Below are positions 40,784-49,397 of a stretch of 56,942 bases of DNA, piece by piece. This DNA comes from Nitrospira sp. SG-bin2 (GTDB taxonomy: Bacteria > Nitrospirota > Nitrospiria > Nitrospirales > Nitrospiraceae). Position 1 is the first letter of the stretch. Each line of letters starts with the position of its first letter. Where the stretch lies: the NCBI GenBank assembly GCA_002083405.1, contig LVWT01000018.1, forward strand, positions 1 through 56,942, in the 5' to 3' direction. Made by a program: the position numbers and the translations under genes. The notes beneath the pieces were generated by a model. The model ran no database searches, had not been told where the DNA came from, and saw only the letters and a program-made list of their open reading frames with translations.

Positions 40784-41662
40784 ATGCGGGACGAACGAAC
40801 AGCGGATTACTATGCGCTCTTGGAGCTTCTGCCGACCGCTTCCGAGATCGAGATCAAGAAGGCCTGGCATGAGCAGCTCCAGGTCTGGCATCCGGACCGC
40901 TTCACGCATGCGCCAACGCTTCATGCAAAAGCCGAGGCCCGCACCAAGCTCATCAACCAGGCGTACGAGACGCTGAGCGATCCCACCGCCCGAGCGCGCT
41001 ACGATGCGACGGTGCAGCCGGCGGCGCCTCCGACTGCTCGCGCCACACGGCCGTCCTCTGCGTCGCCCTATGCAGCTACTCCACCCAGGCAGGCGGCGCC
41101 TCAGCCTCGCGAGCGACGAGGACCACAGTCCCCCATCATGCTCGTGAAGCAGGAGCGAGGTACGGTCATGGTCCCGGCTATCCATCTCTACATCGATACC
41201 GGAGAACTCCATCCGTACGATTTCAGCGGCTTCACCAGAATTGCCGGGACGATGCGGGAGCCGTTGCCGACGGGGAACTATGCCGTTGCCGAAATGCCCG
41301 AGCTGCTGGCGATCAAGAGCCTCAACGTCGAAGTACTCTATACGATCTTCTCCAACCCTCATGACAACCGCGCCGGGTTTCTCCCGGAGCTCGAACGGAT
41401 GCTGGTTTACCCAGCCCGATTCCTGCTCATCGAAGGGGTCCTCACCCATAAGAAGGGCGGAGGCCGCCTGAATCAGTATCACAAGAATGGCGTGATGGAT
41501 TTTCTCGATGCGTTGACCGCGCGGTATGGTCTACAGATCATCTATGCGGATACGCGAGACGAAGCGGAAGAACGCATTGCCAATCTTGCCGCCCTCCACT
41601 ACTCCTACCACTTTGCCGAACAAATGGGATTTGGCCGTTGCCTGATGGAGAACGATGTGTAG
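40784..41662 (+). CDS. J-domain protein fused to a degenerate ERCC4-like nuclease domain
   Basis: A 292-residue protein. Residues ~7-75 are a DnaJ J-domain with the HPD tripeptide at 36-38 (VWHPDRF) and INQAYETLSDPTARARYD. A Pro/Ala linker follows (~80-115). Residues ~130-290 read like an ERCC4/XPF-type nuclease domain: LYIDTGELHPYDFSGF (Asp138), LPTGNYAV, ELLAIKSL, RMLVYPARFLLIEG, ARYGLQIIYADTRDEAEERI. The canonical GD..ERK..D set appears as GN (Asn165) and AIK (Lys178), so Asp and Glu ligands are missing and catalysis is doubtful. The HPD suggests it can still stimulate a DnaK. It probably recruits Hsp70 to a DNA or protein partner, which is inference. It is a single-gene unit. Confidence 0.85.
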   Translation: MRDERTADYYALLELLPTASEIEIKKAWHEQLQVWHPDRFTHAPTLHAKAEARTKLINQAYETLSDPTARARYDATVQPAAPPTARATRPSSASPYAATPPRQAAPQPRERRGPQSPIMLVKQERGTVMVPAIHLYIDTGELHPYDFSGFTRIAGTMREPLPTGNYAVAEMPELLAIKSLNVEVLYTIFSNPHDNRAGFLPELERMLVYPARFLLIEGVLTHKKGGGRLNQYHKNGVMDFLDALTARYGLQIIYADTRDEAEERIANLAALHYSYHFAEQMGFGRCLMENDV

Positions 41663-41784
41663 GAGCGAACGGCGTGGGAAGAAGAGCGTATGGCTGATGG
41701 CTCATAGCACGATCGAAGACAATCCCATGCGTTTCTTGTTTGTGTGATAGTCTATACGCTATTAGCTCACCGTACCTCTCAGTT

Positions 41785-41955
41785 CTAACCCCCATTTGTC
41801 GCCAGGCTTCGCAGATCACGACGGCCACGAGATCGGACAGAGTGAGGCTTCGGCTGTTGGGCCGCATCGGTTCGTGGATGTGTTGGGACTCAACGACTGT
41901 GTCCCGAAGTCCGCCGGCAGCTCATGGGTTTCCGGAACGAGGAGGGAGATATTAC
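41785..41955 (-). pseudogene. Decayed fragment of a second trmL gene
   Basis: On the - strand this region encodes pieces matching the C-terminal part of the intact trmL at 43218-43682. One frame gives VPETHELPAD (intact: GPETRGLPAE). After a frameshift another gives ESQHIHEPMRPNSRSLTLSD and AVVICEAWRQMGV (intact: ESQRIRVPMLPNSRSLNLSN and AVVIYEAWRQVGF). DNA identity includes AGGCTTCGGCTGTTGGGC. No start or N-terminal two-thirds is present. It lies on the other side of galE from the intact copy, in the same orientation. Confidence 0.8.
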
Positions 41956-41992
41956 CCTTTGAACAGCTGAGCAACCCGTCCGATCAGATTGC

Positions 41993-43018
41993 TTATTGGG
42001 GGGGATTGAATCCGTGAGGATTGAGACGTTGCCAGCGCCAGGTATCAGCGCACATATCTGAAAGCTCACGCTCGGCCCGCCAGCCGAGCAGGTCGGCCGC
42101 TTTGCCGGGATGGGCATAGCAGGCCGCGATATCGCCGGACCGGCGAGGTGCCATGGTATAAGCGATTTGTGTCCCGCTGACCTGCTCGAACGCCCGCACG
42201 ATATCTAACACGCTATAGCCCTTGCCGGTGCCGAGATTCACCGTCAGACACTCTGTGGATTGGCTCCATCGACCAAGTGTTTCCAGCGCCTTCAGATGTC
42301 CGGTAGCCAAGTCTACGACGTGAATGTAGTCACGCACGCCTGTTCCGTCCGGTGTCGCGTAATCATTGCCGAAGATATTGAGATGAGGGCGGCGGCCGAC
42401 CGCTACTTGTGCGACGAAGGGCATCAGATTGTTCGGTGTGCCCTGCGGATCCTCACCGATCTGCCCGCTCGGATGGGCCCCGACCGGATTGAAGTAGCGG
42501 AGAATGCCGATACGCCAGGACGCATCGCTCCGCTGCACGTCGCGTAGGATCTCCTCCACCATAAGCTTCGACCGGCCATAGGGGTTGGTCGCAGAAAGCG
42601 GATGATCCTCAGTCAACGGCAACCGTTGCGGGTCACCATAGACCGTGGCAGACGAGCTGAATACCAGCTGTTTCACCCCGCATTCGCCCATGGCCTCCAG
42701 CAGGCGCAGCGAACCGACCACGTTGTTGTCATAGTAGGAGAGGGGCTGTTGCACGGATTCTCCGACTGCCTTGAGACCGGCAAAATGAATTACCGCGCTC
42801 GCCTGACAGTCCCGCAAGGCGGCGATCAGCGAGGCACGATCACGGCAGTCGCCACGGATCAGCGGAACAGTCTTTCCTGTGATCCGCTGGACGCGTGCCA
42901 GGGCTTCAGGGTGGCTGTTGCAGAAGTTGTCGAAGACTGTGATTTGTAACCCCGCTTGTAGAAGTTCTATGCAGGTATGAGATCCGATATAGCCGGCCCC
43001 GCCCGTGACAAGAATCAC
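41993..43018 (-). CDS. galE: UDP-glucose 4-epimerase
   Basis: A 341-residue extended short-chain dehydrogenase that interconverts UDP-glucose and UDP-galactose. NAD-binding motif ILVTGGAGYIGSHTC, SSSATVYGDP (Ser/Thr of the triad) and catalytic YxxxK in NPYGRSK. Substrate-region signatures are YFNPVGAHPSG and GTPNNLMPFVAQVA. Length and motifs are full. It supplies galactosyl donors for cell-surface polysaccharide. It is a lone gene bracketed by trmL and a trmL remnant. Confidence 0.96.
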   Translation of the reverse strand: MILVTGGAGYIGSHTCIELLQAGLQITVFDNFCNSHPEALARVQRITGKTVPLIRGDCRDRASLIAALRDCQASAVIHFAGLKAVGESVQQPLSYYDNNVVGSLRLLEAMGECGVKQLVFSSSATVYGDPQRLPLTEDHPLSATNPYGRSKLMVEEILRDVQRSDASWRIGILRYFNPVGAHPSGQIGEDPQGTPNNLMPFVAQVAVGRRPHLNIFGNDYATPDGTGVRDYIHVVDLATGHLKALETLGRWSQSTECLTVNLGTGKGYSVLDIVRAFEQVSGTQIAYTMAPRRSGDIAACYAHPGKAADLLGWRAERELSDMCADTWRWQRLNPHGFNPPQ

Positions 43019-43217
43019 GCAGCACCTCCCGAGAATTCAACCCGATGTGCTCTTCTGGCGTCAGGGTATCAGATCACGAGGGAAGATCAAGAAAAGGAAA
43101 CTATGCATGTGAAGAATTGTATACGGAAAATAGCGGGTGGACTGCGTAGTGATCAGCTCACAGCCGTTTTACTGAGACAAGGTGATTCCAGAGTCGATGA
43201 ACCAGTCGAATGATTCT

Positions 43218-43682
43218 TTATCGGCCGTTCTCAAATCCAACCTGCCGCCAGGCTTCGTAGATCACTACGGCCACGGCATTGGACAGATTGAGGCTTCGGC
43301 TGTTGGGCAACATCGGCACCCGGATTCGCTGTGACTCGCCGACCGCATGAATCAATTCCGCCGGCAATCCACGAGTTTCGGGACCGAAGAGAAAGGCATC
43401 ATCCGATGCATACTGAACCAGATCGAAGCGTTGCGCGCCTTTCGTGGAAACAGCGAACATGCGGCGATCTTTGAAGCGCTCCGCGCAGTCGGTCCAATTG
43501 TCGTACACGGTGAGGGTGGCAAATTCGTGATAGTCTAATCCGGCTCGCATCAGCTGCTTATCGTCCAGCGAGAATCCGAGCGGTTTTACAAGATGCAGCC
43601 GGGCGCCCGTATTGGCGCAGAGACGGATGATATTGCCGGTGTTCGGGGGGATTTCCGGTTGATAGAGGATGACGTCGAACAT
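43218..43682 (-). CDS. trmL: tRNA (cytidine/uridine-34-2'-O)-methyltransferase
   Basis: A 154-residue SPOUT methyltransferase modifying the wobble base of tRNA-Leu isoacceptors. The start is MFDVILYQPEIPPNTGNIIRL (ATG at 43682), where the family's proteins begin; the longer upstream frame is not conserved. Knot motifs: LVKPLGFSLDDK, FLFGPETRGLP and the C-terminal VPMLPNSRSLNLSN with AVVIYEAWRQ. No strong SD is visible. Length is normal (E. coli 157). A decayed partial copy lies beyond galE. Confidence 0.93.
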   Translation of the reverse strand: MFDVILYQPEIPPNTGNIIRLCANTGARLHLVKPLGFSLDDKQLMRAGLDYHEFATLTVYDNWTDCAERFKDRRMFAVSTKGAQRFDLVQYASDDAFLFGPETRGLPAELIHAVGESQRIRVPMLPNSRSLNLSNAVAVVIYEAWRQVGFENGR

Positions 43683-43827
43683 ACGCGCCAGAGAACGTGA
43701 TCTGATAACCGATAGCTTATAACGGATAGTGGGAACAAGGAAAATCCCTATTTCGTGCCGATTCTTGGTATTTGGTATAGTGGAGCCCCACGGCATTATC
43801 TATCTGAATTAGTTCGGTCTAGCTGAT

Positions 43828-45534
43828 ATGCAGCATATGTCTCCGCTCATTGCGTCGCTGATGTTGGTACTGGTTGTGGCGGCACGCGGCATTGGGTACG
43901 CAGAAGTCTCAGCCAATATTTCAGACGCGCATGTGATCGAACAGGTGAAGATAGTGTGGGAAAGCGGCGCGGTAACGAGTGCGCTCGAACTGCTTGATCA
44001 AGGTATTCAAAGTCATCCACGGTCGGCGCTGTTGCACAAACTACGGGGCGACATTCTTGCCACGTTCCGGGGCCTCCAAGAAGCGGTTCAGGCCTATGAG
44101 ACGGCTCTCACCGCAGAGCCGTCTGCGTTAGAGACCCGATGGGCGAAGTGGAGTCTGTTGGTTCGATGGGGGCAAAACGACGATGCCATTGCGGAATTAC
44201 GACGGATTGCCGGGCTCGATCCGACCAATCCGCTGGCACATCTGAAATTGGCACAAGAACTTCGGAAGCTCGACCGACTGGAGGAATCGTTGGAGTCGTA
44301 TCAAGAGGCCGTCCGACTGAGACCGGACTTGCTCGGCTGGCGATTGGCCCTGGCGCGCGCGCAGTTCGACGTGCTGGATTATCAAGGCGCAGAGACGGGG
44401 GTGCGGGCTGTCTTAGAACAACTCACGCCTGGCTCACCGCTGGAGATCCCGGCTAAGAATCAGCTCGCGCAATTGTACGAATCCATGGAGCGGGGACGGC
44501 GATTCACTCCTGCACTGACAGCGGGCGCTACCGAGGCTCAGCTGCGGGAATGGGCTGCTATTCGCGCAGAGGCGTGGAAGCTGTTTGCGGCAGGCCGCTA
44601 TCAAGAGGCTGAGCCGGTCTATCGGCAGATGCTGGCGCTGAATCCCAGAGACGCGCTTGCCACGCATCAGTTGGGAGTCACGCTTATGCAGTTGGGACGG
44701 TGCAAGGACGCGTTGTCTGTGTTCGGAAAAATGTCGGATCTGGATCCCAGCGAAGAGGACTATGCCGACACGACATTTCGGATGGGGCAATGCCTTGTGG
44801 AACTGGAGCAGTGGGAAGATGCATTCGTGCATTTTCAGATGCTTTATGATGCAGCGGTTGAATTTGAGGAGAGCAACAAGAATGTGATCCTTCCAGCCGG
44901 CACGCGTGTGCTCTCAAAGGAAAAATTAGCCAGGTGGCTGGATAAAGTGCGGCCGCATGTTCCTGAGCTGGCGGCAGTCAAGGATGAGGCCGCAGAGAAC
45001 AGCAACGGCGGACCTGGCCAGGTTGTATCCAAAGAATTGCCGGTGGAAGAGGTCTATGCAAAGGCTACCGAGCGGGTGAAGCCGCAGAAGGCAATGGATC
45101 AGGCGGCGACACTTGTAGGCCGGGATGCGGATTTCAGTTGGTTTCGTTTTGTGATTCCGGCAGGCGCCGTCATGCGCGACGATTTTCCCACGGGGGCGCA
45201 CGAGTACATTCCGCTCAATCCCAGTGACACTTTTTCCACAATGCAGCACGAGATCTACTTGGTCTTTGGTTTAGTGTCGGATTCATTCGACGCTGTGCCG
45301 CTCACGGCGCGCTGTGTGGTGGAGTCGTCAGACATGGCGGAGAAGTCTCGCGTGGCGGCGCAGGATCATGTGCTCACATCGATGAGCGACCGGTCCGGGT
45401 ATTTTATGCTTACTCCGCCGACAGCCGGATGGACACCAGGCCTGTACCGCTGCGGGCTGTTTGCTGGGGAGTATGCGTCTGCATACACCCAGGTCGATGA
45501 AGTGCGTTTCCGGATCGTCGAACCCGGTGAGTGA
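43828..45534 (+). CDS. Exported TPR-repeat protein
   Basis: A 568-residue protein with signal peptide MSPLIASLMLVLVVAARGIGYA. About eight or nine tetratricopeptide repeats span residues ~35-350 (for example ALLHKLRGDILATFRGLQEA, NPLAHLKLAQELRKLDRLEE, DALATHQLGVTLMQLGRCKD). They are followed by a C-terminal ~150-residue beta-rich region (FSWFRFVIPAGAVMRDDFP, EIYLVFGLVSDSF, GLYRCGLFAG) of unknown type. It likely scaffolds envelope complexes in the periplasm. The gene stands alone apart from a short membrane-protein ORF downstream. Confidence 0.88.
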   Translation: MQHMSPLIASLMLVLVVAARGIGYAEVSANISDAHVIEQVKIVWESGAVTSALELLDQGIQSHPRSALLHKLRGDILATFRGLQEAVQAYETALTAEPSALETRWAKWSLLVRWGQNDDAIAELRRIAGLDPTNPLAHLKLAQELRKLDRLEESLESYQEAVRLRPDLLGWRLALARAQFDVLDYQGAETGVRAVLEQLTPGSPLEIPAKNQLAQLYESMERGRRFTPALTAGATEAQLREWAAIRAEAWKLFAAGRYQEAEPVYRQMLALNPRDALATHQLGVTLMQLGRCKDALSVFGKMSDLDPSEEDYADTTFRMGQCLVELEQWEDAFVHFQMLYDAAVEFEESNKNVILPAGTRVLSKEKLARWLDKVRPHVPELAAVKDEAAENSNGGPGQVVSKELPVEEVYAKATERVKPQKAMDQAATLVGRDADFSWFRFVIPAGAVMRDDFPTGAHEYIPLNPSDTFSTMQHEIYLVFGLVSDSFDAVPLTARCVVESSDMAEKSRVAAQDHVLTSMSDRSGYFMLTPPTAGWTPGLYRCGLFAGEYASAYTQVDEVRFRIVEPGE

Positions 45535-45665
45535 ATGCAGATGCGTATCGTTGACGGCGTCGGGTTCAAACATAATCGGTCAGCCGTCAGTGCGGTCGAT
45601 GCTGTTTATGGCCGGTCTTTTCTGCCACTGGAGTTTCAAAAGCACGGCGTGGTACACACGAGCAC

Positions 45666-45842
45666 ATGAGTGCGGCGGGTTCGACGTTCATCGGCATTAT
45701 CGGCGCGGTTGTTTTTCTGCTGGCGGTCTTCTCGTTCAGCCAAAGAAATTGGAAGGGCGGCTGTCTCTGGCTGCTGGTGGGGGCGGGGGTGATCGCGCTG
45801 TTGACTTATCTGGATAAGCCGTCAGCTGCGTTGTGGCGATAG
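45666..45842 (+). CDS. Possible small two-helix membrane protein (58 residues)
   Basis: Too short for many gene callers. Starts MSAAGSTFIGIIGAVVFLLAV, has a charged turn (SQRNWKGG) and a second helix (CLWLLVGAGVIALLTYL), ending in DKPSAALWR. The amphipathic turn between two clean hydrophobic segments argues for a real protein. No clear SD is visible, which keeps confidence low. Confidence 0.45.
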   Translation: MSAAGSTFIGIIGAVVFLLAVFSFSQRNWKGGCLWLLVGAGVIALLTYLDKPSAALWR

Positions 45843-46024
45843 CAGGGTGAGCGATCAGTGTCCTTAGGGTTTTTGCCACACGAGCCGTTTTCTCACACGT
45901 AGATCGGCGTCCCGTACATTTTTATGAGCCGCACTGGCAGTTCGGCGGAGTGTGTGCCTGACGGATTGAGGGAAACGATGGCTCTCTGCCGCTTTTTTCT
46001 TGCCTGTGGGCTTTCTCGGTATTG

Positions 46025-46783
46025 TCATTCCTGCAGGTTCCCGTACTCCTCAGGATGGTCCTGCAGTAATTTATGATAGATTTCTGGGTATAGACGCTTG
46101 GCACAGGTCGGACAAAATCTGTGCGTCAATTTCGCTTCCGAGTGCGTTTGCAGGTACTCTTCTACTCGCTTCCAATAGCCCTCACCATCTCGAATGCTTT
46201 TGCATTCGGAACAGATGGGCAGTAGCCCGCCCAGGACCTTGACCTTGTTATAGGCTGCTCTCAAATCCGTTATAAGTTGCTCGCGTTGTTTAATATGTCG
46301 TCGCAATTCCATGAGGCTTACAACTTGGCGAGAAAGCGCATGAAGTGCCTCTTGCTGATGTGGATTTAATTGTCGAGGGATCTGATCGATCACGCAAATA
46401 GTTCCCAGTATATCGCCGCGGGGGGCTTGGAGTGGAGCTCCTGCGTAGAATCGAATGCCAGGCTCTCTGGTCACTAATGGATTATCCGCAAATCGTTCAT
46501 CTTGAAGCGCGTCTGGAACTTCGAGCAATTGTTGTTGAAGAATTGCATGACTGCAGAATGCGATATTTCGATCTGTCTCCTTCGCTGAGATCCCTCTCGC
46601 GGACTTGAACCACTGGCGACTGGAGTCAATGAGGCTAATGAGGGCGATTGGAACATTGCAGATATGCGAGGCAAGGTATGTCAGATCGTCAAATTGAGGC
46701 TCAGGAGGGGTATCGAGGATTTCATAACTGAAGAGGGATTTCAGCCTGGCATATTCATTTTCAGGGATAGGTGCTTCCATCAT
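46025..46783 (-). CDS. GAF-domain protein with C-terminal Cys-rich motif
   Basis: A 252-residue cytoplasmic sensor-like protein. AAGGGA lies upstream of the ATG. Residues ~20-165 are a GAF domain (ICNVPIALISLIDSSRQWFK, RFYAGAPLQAPRGDILGTICVID in two pieces), followed by a helical stalk (QVVSLMELRRHIKQREQLI). The C terminus has two Cys pairs, LLPICSECKSIRDGEGYWKR and HRFCPTCAKRLYPE, a zinc-knuckle-like module often found at the ends of bacterial signalling proteins. There is no kinase, cyclase or DNA-binding domain. It may act through protein partners; the ligand of the GAF domain is unknown. Confidence 0.88.
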   Translation of the reverse strand: MMEAPIPENEYARLKSLFSYEILDTPPEPQFDDLTYLASHICNVPIALISLIDSSRQWFKSARGISAKETDRNIAFCSHAILQQQLLEVPDALQDERFADNPLVTREPGIRFYAGAPLQAPRGDILGTICVIDQIPRQLNPHQQEALHALSRQVVSLMELRRHIKQREQLITDLRAAYNKVKVLGGLLPICSECKSIRDGEGYWKRVEEYLQTHSEAKLTHRFCPTCAKRLYPEIYHKLLQDHPEEYGNLQE

Positions 46784-46943
46784 GTGGTGTTCCCTTAAGA
46801 ATGGTTCACATAGTTATTTCCATGCCATAACTTTCTTGTTGATGGACAAGCATTAATCCTTCAGGCGATTAATGGAAATGTTGAAAGCCAGAGTGGAAAC
46901 GAAATCGTCAGGAATTGGATCACATGTCCATCATCAAATAAAA

Positions 46944-47939
46944 TCAGCCAGCGACCGGCTGCTGGTAATCGACCTCGATTTTGAAACCAAGATCTTCGAT
47001 CATACCCCAGACTTCCGGCGCAGGCGCGCCCGGTGTCGTGAGATAGCCGTTCACGAAGAGCGAATCGGCCGGATACAGCGCCAACGGCTGGAGGCTGCGC
47101 AGATTGTGTTCGCGACCGCCCGCGACGCGGAGTTCGGTGCGGGGGTGAAGAAATCGGAAAAGGCACAGCACTTTCAAACAGCGTTGCGGCGTCAGATGAT
47201 CGCAGTGCTCCAGCGGAGTCCCGGCGGCGGGATGAAGCGTATTCAGCGGAATAGAATCGGGCTCGACCTCGCGCAAGGCCATCGCCAGGTCGATCAAATC
47301 TTCATCCTGTTCTCCCATGCCCACGATCCCGCCCGAGCAGATTTCCAATCCGGCCGTCCGTGCGTTCTTGATCGTGGCGAGCCGGTCTTGGAACGTGTGG
47401 GTGGTGCAAATGGAGGCATGGAACGCCTCGCTGGTATTCAAGTTGTGGTTCACACGGTCCACCCCTGCGGCTTTGAGCCGCTTGGCCTGGCCTTCATTCA
47501 TCAAGCCGAGTGAACAGCAAATCTGAATGGGAATCTCCTGCTTGATGGCGCGGACGGCTCCGGCAATCTCGTCGATTTCCCGATCCAGCGGACTCCGGCC
47601 ACTGATCACGATGCAATAGCGCTGTGCTTTAGACGCGGCGGCCTGCCTCGCGCCCTCGACCATCTGTTTCTGCGGCAATAAGTTATAGCGCTCGATAGGC
47701 GCGGTTGAGACGGCGGATTGTGAGCAGTAGTGACAGTCTTCCTGGCAGGCGCCGCTTTTGGCGTTCTGCAGCATTTGCAGGCGAACGGTCTTCCCAAAAT
47801 AGCGGGATCGGACACGAAAGGCCGCATGCAGCAGGTCCAGCAGATCGTCGTCAGACGATTGGAGTACAGCAAGGCATTCATCTCTGGTCAGGGATTCGTC
47901 TTGCAGGGCTTTATCGGCGAACCGTTGAAAATCCGTCAT
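46944..47939 (-). CDS. bioB: Biotin synthase
   Basis: A 331-residue radical-SAM enzyme converting dethiobiotin to biotin. The CxxxCxxC cluster motif is GACQEDCHYCSQS. Further BioB signatures: YCIVISGRSP (usual: VxxGR), CCSLGLMNEGQAKRLKAAGVD, YNLNTSE-like HNLNTSEAFH, GGIVGMGE and IPLNTLHPAAGTPLE. Residues near the C terminus (RVAGGREHNLRSLQPLALYPAD) hold the conserved GGRE. Other biotin genes are not in the window. Confidence 0.95.
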   Translation of the reverse strand: MTDFQRFADKALQDESLTRDECLAVLQSSDDDLLDLLHAAFRVRSRYFGKTVRLQMLQNAKSGACQEDCHYCSQSAVSTAPIERYNLLPQKQMVEGARQAAASKAQRYCIVISGRSPLDREIDEIAGAVRAIKQEIPIQICCSLGLMNEGQAKRLKAAGVDRVNHNLNTSEAFHASICTTHTFQDRLATIKNARTAGLEICSGGIVGMGEQDEDLIDLAMALREVEPDSIPLNTLHPAAGTPLEHCDHLTPQRCLKVLCLFRFLHPRTELRVAGGREHNLRSLQPLALYPADSLFVNGYLTTPGAPAPEVWGMIEDLGFKIEVDYQQPVAG

Positions 47940-47994
47940 GCGTCAATGCTCCGCGCTGTTGAAAATGATGATGGGATAATAGGACGGCCAAAAC

Positions 47995-49395
47995 CTACAC
48001 GGTTTCAAACGGAGAAGCAATGCCTTGGTAGGGGATGGCGCGAGCAGACGCGGCAGTTGCTCCTGATCCGTCCGCCGGCTGTGTGGCTTCGAGCCAGGGG
48101 AGTGCGGTCAGCGTGTTCCAGCGGGCACAGCGCCTGCAGCGGCCGGACCATTCGACGGACTCTTGCTGGCACTGCGTGCAGATGTAGGGAACGACGACGC
48201 GTTTTTTGAAGCTGAGCGCCTTTTTGAGTTCGATGATGGCCTGTTCGAATTGCTGCTTGCGCAAGAAGAGGTTGGCCATGATCTTGTGGTAATCGAGCAG
48301 ATGGTCTTGTGGTCCTTCGATCGTTGAAAGAATATCGAAGGCTTCATCGATCATTTCAAGACGGTAATAGAGCTTGCCCAGATAGAACTGCAGCACGGGA
48401 TTTTGCGGGTCCTGCTGCAGCGCGTCCTGGTACACACGGATGATTTCGCCCGGCTCCCCCTGGTCCAGGAACAATTCTTCAAGCCGATGCAGGATAATCA
48501 CGCTCCGCGTTCTGGTATAGACCTTCTTTAAGATTTCGACGGCATCTTTGGTCTTGCCTTCATGGATCAGGATTTCGCCGAGTCCGATATAGGCGGGCAG
48601 GAAGCTGCGGTCTTTTTTAATGGCGCCCCGGAAATAGCGGCGGGCTTTATCCGGGTGTCCACGTTCGAGCAGCTGGCGGCCGACCTCATACATGTACCCG
48701 ATCAGCAACGCGTTCTCAGCCTCTTTTTCCTGATTCGGAAGATGGGCCTTGAGAAGGCGATGCTGGATTTCCAGCGCCTCGCTCCATCGCTCCAGGCGAA
48801 TGTTGAGGTCCCGCTTGCGAATGAGTGCCGTCAAATTGTCCGGCTCAAGCTTAAGGATTTTTTGGAATGACTGGAGCGCTTCCTCATAGCGTTTCGCGCC
48901 TTCGAGATCTTTGCTCAATTCCAGCAGCACTTCGATATTGCGCTCGTCGACACGATGGGCATGTTGGTGCAACCGGATCGCTTCGGGGAAATTCTGCTCA
49001 GCTCGATAGATGTTCCCCAGCCATAGCAGGGAATCAGCCCGGTTGGGGTCGATGGCGAGGGCTTTCTCAAAGAGCGTAATCGCTTCCATCGTGCGTTTCG
49101 ACATGAAGGCATGAGTTCCATCACGATGCAGTGTGTCGACTTTTTCTTTGCGGCGCACGAGCCGGTTGCTGCGCCAGTTTATGATCGCATGGGCCGTTTG
49201 CTGCAGGCCGACGACGAAGGTGACGAAGACCGCTCCGATGGCCATGGAGATCAGGACGAGCGTGACGGGACTGAGTTCGAATTCAGCAGACGAGCTCGTA
49301 TGGATAAGGACTGTCCCCGGATTCAGTTCTCGGAAATAGCTGTAGATGAAGACGCCGGCACTGACGAAGAAGATTGTGATGAGTAGTCTGAGCAT
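47995..49395 (-). CDS. LapA/LapB-like membrane TPR protein with rubredoxin-type zinc ribbon
   Basis: A 466-residue protein. Two N-terminal membrane helices (LLITIFFVSAGVFIYSYF, LVLISMAIGAVFVTFVVGL) resemble the LapA (DUF1049) domain. Residues ~95-410 carry at least seven TPRs (NRADSLLWLGNIYRAEQNFPE, SFLPAYIGLGEILIHEGKTKD, NPVLQFYLGKLYYRLEMIDE). A rubredoxin-like ribbon CTQCQQESVEWSGRCRRC precedes a low-complexity tail. The architecture fuses what are separate LapA and LapB proteins in E. coli, where they control LpxC turnover and LPS assembly. It starts 2 bases after the rsfS stop, within the obgE-proB-nadD-rsfS gene string. Confidence 0.88.
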   Translation of the reverse strand: MLRLLITIFFVSAGVFIYSYFRELNPGTVLIHTSSSAEFELSPVTLVLISMAIGAVFVTFVVGLQQTAHAIINWRSNRLVRRKEKVDTLHRDGTHAFMSKRTMEAITLFEKALAIDPNRADSLLWLGNIYRAEQNFPEAIRLHQHAHRVDERNIEVLLELSKDLEGAKRYEEALQSFQKILKLEPDNLTALIRKRDLNIRLERWSEALEIQHRLLKAHLPNQEKEAENALLIGYMYEVGRQLLERGHPDKARRYFRGAIKKDRSFLPAYIGLGEILIHEGKTKDAVEILKKVYTRTRSVIILHRLEELFLDQGEPGEIIRVYQDALQQDPQNPVLQFYLGKLYYRLEMIDEAFDILSTIEGPQDHLLDYHKIMANLFLRKQQFEQAIIELKKALSFKKRVVVPYICTQCQQESVEWSGRCRRCARWNTLTALPWLEATQPADGSGATAASARAIPYQGIASPFETV

Positions 49396-49397
49396 GG

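Noticed and set aside
40631..41482. 283-codon - strand frame antisense to the J-domain gene
   Set aside because: Arg/Gly-rich shadow of a strongly supported + strand gene.
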